A stretch of 64,000 bases of DNA from Streptomyces sp. CCM_MD2014. GTDB lineage: Bacteria; Actinomycetota; Actinomycetes; Streptomycetales; Streptomycetaceae. The stretch lies in assembly GCF_000772045.1 (NCBI RefSeq), contig NZ_CP009754.1:5084001-5148000 (forward strand). Direction: 5' to 3'. Positions 56,631 to 62,390 of the stretch are shown here, in pieces; positions within the stretch are counted from its first letter, which is position 1; the number at the start of each line of letters is the position of its first letter. The notes under the pieces are model-generated. The model saw only the letters and a list, made by a program, of their open reading frames with translations, had not been told where the DNA came from and ran no database searches. The position numbers and the translations under genes are program-made.

Positions 56631-57896
56631 TCAGGCGGCCTGGGCCGTCTCTGGGCCGTGATCATGAGGATTGGCCGCCAGGAAGAGGCTGTCGACGGCC
56701 TTGCGGGTGCGCCCCTCGCTGCTTGGCATGAGGTGCGTGTACGTCCGCAGCGTGAACCCCGGATCGCTGTGACCCAAGTACTGGCTCAGGGCCCGGATGT
56801 TCTCGCCGGCGTCCAGCAGCACGGACGCATAGAAGTGCCTGAGCGCGTGCATGCCGTGCTCGGGAGCCGACGCGTACCGCGCGCCTGCCTCCCGCGCCGG
56901 GATGATGCCAGCGGCAGCAAGAGCGGGCTTCCAGTGGTGGTCGTTGAAGTTGCTCACGCGGACGTGATTGCCCTCCGGACCGCTGAAGAAGAGCCGCTTC
57001 GTCACGGGCGGGCCGTCCGGCGTCCGCCATGGAAGCGTGACGTCGATCGGCTCGAAGTCCTTCACATGGGTTCGGATCGCGGTGACGACGGCCTTGGGAA
57101 GCGGCACGTCCCGGACCTTGCCACCCTTCGGGAGAGCGAAGACGTACTTGCCGCGGATGCGCTTGAGCTGATGGCCGACGGTCAGCCAGCCGCCCTCGTA
57201 GTCGATTTCTTCGACGGCCAGGCCGAAGATCTCGCCCTGTCGCAGTCCGCACCCCGCGCCCACGTCCACGGCCGCCTGATAGCGCCGCGGGAGGGCCGCG
57301 CGTACGCCGAAGACCTGCTCTGCCGTCCACGGGATGACGCGTGGTTTGCCCGGCTTGGGGAGCTGCACCGTGCGGGCGCGGCATGGGTTCTTGCTGAGCA
57401 GCCCGTCATCCACTGCCGCGCTCAGTGCCGCCGAGACGGTGCCGACGATGATGCGTCGGTGCGACTCGGCCGGCACAGTGGCTTCCAGGGCGGCGATCCA
57501 GGCGCGGATGTGCTCAGGTTTGAACGATCCGAGAGGACGCGAGCCGATGTGGGGGTAGGCGTGCAGCCTGAGCCGACGTTCCGCGGCCTCGCGGCTGTTG
57601 ATCTCGCCGGTGTGTGTTTTGACCCATCGTTCCGCGTACTGCCGGAACGTCGTCCGGGCGGCGCGCGGGTCGACGTACTGACCGCGCGACATGTCCGCTT
57701 CGATCTGTGCGAGCCACTGCTTGGCCAGGCGCAGTTCCTTGTCCCGGAAGGACTTGCTCTTCTCTGTGCCGTCCGGGCCGACGTACCGGGCGCGGTAGCG
57801 GAGTCCGGTTCCGTGACGGTCGGTCTTGACCTTGACGGGCTTGCCGCCGGGGCCGGTAACGGCCTTGAACCAGCGGTCTTGGATGTGTCCTGCCAC
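56631..57896 (-). CDS. int: Tyrosine site-specific recombinase (integrase) of the AICE
   Basis: This 421-residue recombinase integrates and, with Xis, excises the element. It has an N-terminal AP2-like/arm-binding part (MAGHIQDRWFKAV, RHGTGLRYRARYVGPDGTEKSKSF), a core-binding SAM-like domain (FRQYAERWVKTHTGEINSREAAERRLR) and the catalytic domain with Arg in CGLRQGEIFGL, HALRH (HxxR), the His in YLGHSD and the nucleophile Tyr in RTYTHLM. GTG 57896 gives the family N-terminus and follows GAGAGG; an ATG at 57920 lies against the upstream hairpin. It sits next to the truncated pmt end, as expected. Confidence 0.93.
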   Translation of the reverse strand: MAGHIQDRWFKAVTGPGGKPVKVKTDRHGTGLRYRARYVGPDGTEKSKSFRDKELRLAKQWLAQIEADMSRGQYVDPRAARTTFRQYAERWVKTHTGEINSREAAERRLRLHAYPHIGSRPLGSFKPEHIRAWIAALEATVPAESHRRIIVGTVSAALSAAVDDGLLSKNPCRARTVQLPKPGKPRVIPWTAEQVFGVRAALPRRYQAAVDVGAGCGLRQGEIFGLAVEEIDYEGGWLTVGHQLKRIRGKYVFALPKGGKVRDVPLPKAVVTAIRTHVKDFEPIDVTLPWRTPDGPPVTKRLFFSGPEGNHVRVSNFNDHHWKPALAAAGIIPAREAGARYASAPEHGMHALRHFYASVLLDAGENIRALSQYLGHSDPGFTLRTYTHLMPSSEGRTRKAVDSLFLAANPHDHGPETAQAA

Positions 57897-57924
57897 GCGG
57901 CAGCGATCCTCTCTCAACATGCAG

Positions 57925-57956
57925 CAGGGAGAGCCGCTGATTCGCGGCTCTCCCTG
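57925..57956 (-). terminator. Hairpin between xis and int
   Basis: A 13-bp perfect stem with a 6-nt loop (TGATTC) lies in the 76-bp gap between the xis stop and the int GTG. It looks like a terminator or attenuator that lets Xis be expressed more than Int. Confidence 0.6.
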
Positions 57957-57972
57957 ATGTTGGGTGGTCCGG

Positions 57973-58221
57973 TTAGGCGGCGTCGTAGTCGGCGCTCTTG
58001 CGCTCGGTGACGTAGGCACGCACGTCAGCGGGGTCGTAGCGGACGTACTTGCCGATGCGGAAGCCGGGCGGGCCGATGCGCTTCTTGCGCCACTGGTAGA
58101 CGGTTTCCTTGGGCACCTCGAAGATCTCGGCGATGTCGTCGGGTGTGAGGTACCGATCCGGCAGGCCACCCCGGAGGATGGCGCGAGGGTCGGTCTCCTC
58201 AAGGAGTCGGGGCGGCGGCAC
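57973..58221 (-). CDS. xis: Excisionase/AlpA-like HTH protein
   Basis: This is an 82-residue MerR-like winged HTH (HTH_17) protein: LTPDDIAEIFEVPKETVYQWRKKRIGPPGFRIGKYVRYDPADVRAYV. It is the directionality factor of the integrase. GTG 58221 has GGAGGACGCA immediately upstream, a better start than the GTG at 58248. A large perfect inverted repeat lies directly upstream. Confidence 0.87.
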   Translation of the reverse strand: MPPPRLLEETDPRAILRGGLPDRYLTPDDIAEIFEVPKETVYQWRKKRIGPPGFRIGKYVRYDPADVRAYVTERKSADYDAA

Positions 58222-58256
58222 TGCGTCCTCCAGAGAAGTTGGAATCACATTGCTCT

Positions 58257-58321
58257 GAGTCGTGACTCATCGCGACTCAGCGTGTCTCGAAGGGGTCTTG
58301 AGTCGCGATGAGTCACGACTC
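58257..58321. repeat. 23-bp perfect inverted repeat between the helicase gene and xis
   Basis: The arms 58257-58279 and 58299-58321 are exact reverse complements with a 19-nt loop. Each arm is itself built of two GAGTCGYG-type words in opposite orientation plus TGACTCA, giving about four related half-sites. It lies between the helicase stop and xis. It could bind Xis/Int arms, an operator protein, a replication initiator, or end transcription. Confidence 0.85.
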
Positions 58322-58339
58322 GGGCTGATGTGGTTCGGA

Positions 58340-59725
58340 CTACTTGAGGGTGATCCCGTTGTAGGTGGCGACCTGTCGGCCGTAGGCGTCTCGGGGGCGG
58401 GTCCGGCTGAGCTGGGGGACGACGGAGAGCAGGTTGCGGCCGAACATCTGCTTGGTGCCGACGGCCTTCACGCCGTTGTCTTCGGCCCACTCGCGCCAGA
58501 CGGCCCACAGGGTGTCCACGGGGACGCTGCATGTCGGGCCGGTGGTGCAGCGCTCGCGGATGAACGCGGACGTGGGCGAGGCCGTGTCCTGCATGGTGGT
58601 GACCGCTTCCCGGCTGGAAGACGGTTCCGTGATCCGCCCCGTGGCCTCCAGGCGGGCGAGTCCGTCGAGGGCCCAGTTGATGATGCCGGGCATCTCGGCG
58701 GCGAGCCGGTCGGTGAGGGTGGGGTCTTCCTTGCCCAGCCACGACACCGTCATGTTGAGGACGATGAAGCGGCGGGCGATGACCCCGGAGGAGTCGCCGA
58801 AGTAGGGCAGCTCGTTGGACAGGATCATCAGCCGGGTGGGCAGCTTGCCCGTCCAGGGCTGCCGGTACTTGCGGTCGATGTCGATCGTGTCCTCACCGGA
58901 GATGGTGAGCAGCCGTTCCACGACCTGGCTGTTGTCGTTACCGGACAGCCGGGCGTCGGAGATGACCGCGAGTGGCTTGCCGACCAGGGTGGACAGTCCG
59001 AAGTTCGTGCCGAGCCCGGCGAGGGTGGGGCCGGCCAGGTTCTCCTTGCCGACCAGCATCTTCAGCACGCGGGCGATGGTGCCCTTCCCGGACCGGGAGG
59101 GGCCGACCATGAGCAGGATCTTCTGCTGGTCGGTGCGGCCGGACAGGATGTAGCCGAACCACTCCTGAAGGGCGGCGATGGCCTCGGGGTTGTCCGGCCA
59201 GACCTGCGCCAGGAACCGTTCCCAGGTGGGCGCGGTGGCGTCCGGGTCGTAGGGGAACGGCACGGAGACGAGGTTGAAGAACCCGGGCCCGTGCGGCAGC
59301 AGCTCCCGGTCCCGGATACGGAGCAGCCCGTTCGTACACGCCACGATCGGGCTCGCGTCCGGCTCGCCGTTGTCCGTGCCGTCGATCCAGGCGGGGGCGT
59401 CCACCTCGGTGGGCAACAGCACGACGGCCCCGAGCGCATCGAGCAGGTTGCTGATCTTCTGCTTGGTCGGTGCCCAGTCGTGGATTTCCGGCTCGCCATG
59501 CCTGTCCGTGCCGCCGACGAAGACGGCGTGCTCCAGACGCTTGTAGAGCGTGGCGCGCAACTGCTGTTCGTCCAGCTCCCGCCAGGCGGTGCCGGTCCAG
59601 CGCATCCAGGAGCCGCGCCAGCGGCGGTACAGCAGACGTCCGTCGGTGTCCTGCCAGTCGGGCAGGACATGGCGGGCGACGGCCATCGGGTGGGAGGGCG
59701 GGGGGAGTTCTTCCGCAGGGCTCAT
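58340..59725 (-). CDS. D5/P4-type superfamily 3 helicase (replication protein)
   Basis: This 461-residue protein begins MSPAEELPPPSHP, has a D5_N-like domain (HDWAPTKQKISNLLDAL, SPIVACTNGLLRIRDRELLPH), then the AAA+/SF3 helicase core with Walker A (GPSRSGKGT) near residue 210 and a conserved 'LSNELPYFGDSSGVIARRFIVLNM' C-motif. This domain pattern is the helicase half of prim-pol replicases. ATG 59725 overlaps the prim-pol stop (ATGA), so the two are co-translated and probably act as one replisome in excised circular copies. Confidence 0.88.
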   Translation of the reverse strand: MSPAEELPPPSHPMAVARHVLPDWQDTDGRLLYRRWRGSWMRWTGTAWRELDEQQLRATLYKRLEHAVFVGGTDRHGEPEIHDWAPTKQKISNLLDALGAVVLLPTEVDAPAWIDGTDNGEPDASPIVACTNGLLRIRDRELLPHGPGFFNLVSVPFPYDPDATAPTWERFLAQVWPDNPEAIAALQEWFGYILSGRTDQQKILLMVGPSRSGKGTIARVLKMLVGKENLAGPTLAGLGTNFGLSTLVGKPLAVISDARLSGNDNSQVVERLLTISGEDTIDIDRKYRQPWTGKLPTRLMILSNELPYFGDSSGVIARRFIVLNMTVSWLGKEDPTLTDRLAAEMPGIINWALDGLARLEATGRITEPSSSREAVTTMQDTASPTSAFIRERCTTGPTCSVPVDTLWAVWREWAEDNGVKAVGTKQMFGRNLLSVVPQLSRTRPRDAYGRQVATYNGITLK

Positions 59726-60600
59726 GCGGCGTGCTCCTTGCCGGTGGTGAAGCCGTTGGCGACGGCGCGTTCTGCGTAGGACTCGGGGACGCCGACCGCG
59801 ACGGCCGCGGCCACGATCTGCGCGCCGATGACGTCCAAGCCGCACGGCCCGGGGCAGCGCTGGTGCTGGGCTGCCAGAAACCGGGCCACCCCGAACGCCT
59901 GCGAGCCGGCGCCGGTCTCGGTCCGGGCAGTGATCAGGGCCAGGCCGCGTTCCAGACCGGTGCGGACGTAGCGGTCGGTGTGGCGGCATCCGGTGGCCAC
60001 GCTCCGGTCCCAGGTGGCACCCCGAGGGATGGAAGAGGCCACCTCCCCCGGGGCGGGGGTGGTCTCTTCCTTCACCGCCAGGGCGCGGACGGCGTCGGGC
60101 AGGTGGGTCATGTGGCCAGTGCCGGGTCCGAGCCAGCGGACGTAGGACATGGCCGACTTGATGTCGACACCGGGCCGGACCGCGTTGTGCGAGGACATGG
60201 CGTCGCGGTAGATCCAGTGCTCACCGCGTGCCGTCGGCACGGTCCGTGTGGCGGGCAGGGCGGCGCGGGCCCACGCGATGGCGTCCGCGTTGTCGAGGTC
60301 GACCACGGTCAGCCCGGCGCCCCCGGGGTGGTAGCCGACGCACACGGCCTGCCGCCACGCGGCAGCCCACGGGGGCGAGACGATGACGGCGGGCTCGGTG
60401 GTGGCGGCGGCCCACGCGTGGCAGACGCCAGGGCAGCGGCACGGGCCCGCGGCCTTCATGTTCGGCCGGCCGCCGCACGCGTTGCCCGCGCAGGTGCGGC
60501 AGTTGCCGAACGGCACCTTGCCCGCCCGCAGAGGCAGTACCGGCACGCCGGATGCCGCGAGGCTCAGTGCGGTGTGCAGGGGGTAGGACATCTCGCTCAT
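59722..60600 (-). CDS. Bifunctional primase-polymerase (prim-pol)
   Basis: This 292-residue AEP-fold protein makes primers and extends DNA. It shows YPLHTALSLAASGVPVLPLRAGKVPFG at the N-terminus, a cysteine cluster (CRTCAGNACGG, CRCPGVCHAW) that may bind zinc, and the catalytic acidic motif LTVVDLDNADAI; then RGEHWIYRD, GVDIKSAMSYVRWLGPGTGHM. It lacks the helicase domain, which is encoded by the next, overlapping gene. ATG 60600 follows a GGGGGG site and overlaps the stop of a 32-codon frame. Confidence 0.88.
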   Translation of the reverse strand: MSEMSYPLHTALSLAASGVPVLPLRAGKVPFGNCRTCAGNACGGRPNMKAAGPCRCPGVCHAWAAATTEPAVIVSPPWAAAWRQAVCVGYHPGGAGLTVVDLDNADAIAWARAALPATRTVPTARGEHWIYRDAMSSHNAVRPGVDIKSAMSYVRWLGPGTGHMTHLPDAVRALAVKEETTPAPGEVASSIPRGATWDRSVATGCRHTDRYVRTGLERGLALITARTETGAGSQAFGVARFLAAQHQRCPGPCGLDVIGAQIVAAAVAVGVPESYAERAVANGFTTGKEHAA

Positions 60601-60695
60601 GCCGCTACCCCCCGCGTGGGCGTGGTGCGGGAGGCGCGGGCGTGCAGCCACGGCCGGTGACCGCGTACTCGCCGAAGGATGGGCGGATGGGTCAT
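60597..60695 (-). CDS. Small coupled reading frame (32 aa) before prim-pol
   Basis: ATG 60695 follows the strong site AAGGAGACC and the stop overlaps the prim-pol ATG (ATGA). The peptide (MTHPPILRRVRGHRPWLHAR, then a basic tail) has no known domain. The excellent ribosome site and exact overlap make translation likely; it may mainly deliver ribosomes to prim-pol. Confidence 0.5.
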   Translation of the reverse strand: MTHPPILRRVRGHRPWLHARASRTTPTRGVAA

Positions 60696-60735
60696 GCTGG
60701 GGGTCTCCTTGTTCTCGTTGGAGGGACACGGAGAA

Positions 60736-60780
60736 CCGGGGCGGGGTGCAGGCTTGTGGTGAGACGGCACCCCGCCCCGG
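60736..60780 (-). terminator. Hairpin between the 166-aa gene and the replication unit
   Basis: A perfect 14-bp stem (CCGGGGCGGGGTGC / GCACCCCGCCCCGG) with a 17-nt loop lies just downstream of the gene ending at 60787 and upstream of the small reading frame. It is a terminator or attenuator that would limit replication-gene transcription. Confidence 0.65.
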
Positions 60781-60786
60781 GCGTGT

Positions 60787-61287
60787 CTATGTGAAGGCGG
60801 CGTACTCCTGCCGGACGTAGCCACGCGGGTCGGCGGTGGTCGCCGGGTGCTCCGGCCAGTACGGGGCGCCGTGGTAGTCGCCCTCGCCGTCCCGGTCGTA
60901 GGCGATGAGCCGGCGGGCCGCTTCCGTCGCCGCCTCGACCGCGTCGCCGGTGACGCCGTCCTCTTCGTCACGCAGCGCGATGCGGTCCAGCAGTGCGGCC
61001 TTGCGGAGCCAGAACTCCCGGCCCAAGTCCTGCCCGAACGGCTTGTCGGCGGCCGTCTGCGCGGTCCATCCGATCTCGCGGATGATGCTCGGCGCGAGCG
61101 CGTACGCCTCTTCCGGCGTGGGCCACGCTCCCGGCTCCGGCCGGTGGTCGGCCGTGACGTAGAGGCGGGTGCGCTTGCCGTCTCGGGTGGGGTACTGGCG
61201 TGCCGGGCCGGTGTCGAAGGCGGCGGCCAGGGCGGCGGTGACGCGGTCGGCGTCGGCCGGGTCGGTGATGACGCGGATCTCGAACAC
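60787..61287 (-). CDS. AICE hypothetical protein (166 aa)
   Basis: This is a soluble alpha/beta protein starting with GTG 61287 (FEIRVITDPADADRVTAALAAAFDTG) after GGGAGAG. A helical C-terminal half follows (AVEAATEAARRLIAYDRDGEGDYHGAPYWPE). I know similar proteins from other Streptomyces AICEs but no function. No catalytic motif is visible; the N-terminus looks like a ferredoxin-like domain. Confidence 0.75.
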   Translation of the reverse strand: MFEIRVITDPADADRVTAALAAAFDTGPARQYPTRDGKRTRLYVTADHRPEPGAWPTPEEAYALAPSIIREIGWTAQTAADKPFGQDLGREFWLRKAALLDRIALRDEEDGVTGDAVEAATEAARRLIAYDRDGEGDYHGAPYWPEHPATTADPRGYVRQEYAAFT

Positions 61288-61308
61288 GGTCTCTCCCGTT
61301 CTGGCTTG

Positions 61309-61770
61309 TCAGCCGTGAAAGTGATTGCGCTTGAACGTGGCCTTGCGGATGTTCACGGTCGTGCCACCGCCCTGGTGGCCGCGCGTGCTGAAGAGCTGCA
61401 CGGCGATCCATCCGCCGAAGAGGACGGCGGCGAGGATGACGAGCTGGGTGACCAGGGCGGTCAGGGCGGTGATGAACGCGGTGAGCAGGAACAGCCCGCC
61501 GCACACCGCGAGGAAGCCGACGCCTCCGAGGGCGATATTCACGGCCGCGCGGGAGACAGGCGGTTTGTGCGTGACCGGCTCGGGCTGGGCGGCGGTGACG
61601 GCGTAGCCGGTGACGACGCGGCCGTCCGGGAGGACGACGCTCGCCACCGACGGGACGCCACCCGGCTGCACGGAGGCGAGCGGCGCCGTGGGGGCGGGCG
61701 CGAGGGGCACGGGGCGGTGGACTTCCACGCCCGCGTCGTACGCGGGCGGGCGTCGGGTGGGCTCGTTCAC
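61309..61770 (-). CDS. Two-TM membrane protein, spread (Spd)-like
   Basis: This is a 153-residue protein. The first ~70 residues are Pro-rich and soluble (LPDGRVVTGYAVTAAQ), followed by two adjacent TM helices (AAVNIALGGVGFLAVCGGLFLLTAF and TQLVILAAVLFGGWIAVQLF) and a basic C-terminus. Size, topology and position before traB in the element match plasmid-spread (Spd) proteins, which help move transferred DNA through hyphal cross-walls. Confidence 0.72.
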   Translation of the reverse strand: MNEPTRRPPAYDAGVEVHRPVPLAPAPTAPLASVQPGGVPSVASVVLPDGRVVTGYAVTAAQPEPVTHKPPVSRAAVNIALGGVGFLAVCGGLFLLTAFITALTALVTQLVILAAVLFGGWIAVQLFSTRGHQGGGTTVNIRKATFKRNHFHG

Positions 61771-61782
61771 GGCGGTTCCTCC

Positions 61783-61977
61783 TCAGTTGCCGAGTTCGGC
61801 GATGGCGTCGGCGGATGCCTGCACGAGGTTGTGGATGGGCTCGTAGGCGCCGGTTCCGGCGGCGAAGAACCCGAACAGGAAAAGCACCAGGGCGGCGCCG
61901 CCCCCGGCGGACTTGGTCTTGACGGCGAGCGCGGACGCGGCGCCGAAGAGGAGCACGGCGGAGATGTTGAGGATCAT
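61783..61977 (-). CDS. Small two-TM membrane protein (64 aa), Spd-like
   Basis: MILNISAVLLFGAASALAV then a glycine-rich turn and VLFLFGFFAAGTGAY: two TM helices, with a short amphipathic C-terminus. ATG 61977 overlaps the preceding stop (ATGA), so I reject the longer open frame running up to 62187. It is likely part of the spread cluster with its neighbours. Confidence 0.75.
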   Translation of the reverse strand: MILNISAVLLFGAASALAVKTKSAGGGAALVLFLFGFFAAGTGAYEPIHNLVQASADAIAELGN

Positions 61978-62249
61978 CGGATGCCTTTCGGGCGGGGGGT
62001 TTCGGTGCCGGCGCGGTAGATGCGGGCCCAGCGGTTGTAGAGCCAGCGGCCGACGCGGATGCGTTTGCCGGTGGCTTTGCAGCGGCGGCAGTCCTTGCCG
62101 CGCTTGGGCTTGCCTTTGCGGTCGGTGGTGAGTTCGTGGCCCATGCCGTGGCACTTGCGGCAGTCGCCGAACGGCGAGGCAGCACACAGCCCGCTGTAAC
62201 CGAGCGTGATGGCGAGCAGGCAGGCGATAGTAAGGAGGATGGGGGTCAT
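61974..62249 (-). CDS. Membrane-anchored DnaJ-type zinc protein (91 aa), Spd cluster
   Basis: An N-terminal TM or signal anchor (PILLTIACLLAITLGYSGLC) is followed by two CxxCxGxG-like motifs, CRKCHGMGH and CRRCKATGK, as in the DnaJ zinc finger, and a basic tail (RWLYNRWARIYRAGTE). The layout suggests a small envelope-facing or cytoplasmic zinc protein of the spread operon. It is the first gene after the palindromic repeat cluster and is coupled to the next gene. Confidence 0.75.
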   Translation of the reverse strand: MTPILLTIACLLAITLGYSGLCAASPFGDCRKCHGMGHELTTDRKGKPKRGKDCRRCKATGKRIRVGRWLYNRWARIYRAGTETPRPKGIR

Positions 62250-62291
62250 GGAGGGCCCTCCAGGGCGGTTTCCGGGGGTTTCCGCAGGTGG

Positions 62292-62381
62292 GCCGCTATC
62301 CGCTAGCGACCTGATCAGACTGGGTTTGGGGTGCTAGCGGGGCCGCTAACGTTAGCGGGGTGTGCCGCTAGCGCTAGCGGC
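62292..62381. repeat. Palindromic CCGCTA repeat cluster downstream of traB (candidate clt)
   Basis: CCGCTA or its complement TAGCGG occurs seven times within 90 bp. Two pairs form perfect palindromes: CCGCTAACGTTAGCGG (62343-62358) and GCCGCTAGCGCTAGCGGC (62364-62381). An outer near-perfect stem spans 62339-62384. It lies between the traB stop and the next gene. TraB of Streptomyces plasmids binds short repeats in clt, known to sit near the 3' end of traB, so this is a good candidate; an operator for the downstream operon is the alternative. Confidence 0.8.
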
Positions 62382-62390
62382 CCCGAACGG

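Noticed and set aside
58299..58321. HAIR (HspR) operator in the AICE inverted repeat
   Set aside because: CTTGAGT is present but the second half ACTCAAG is not at the required 7-nt spacing.
61783..62187. 134-codon version of the small Spd-like protein
   Set aside because: The extra N-terminus is Arg/Pro-rich and out of frame over the zinc protein gene; ATG 61977 overlaps that gene's stop and starts a clean membrane protein.
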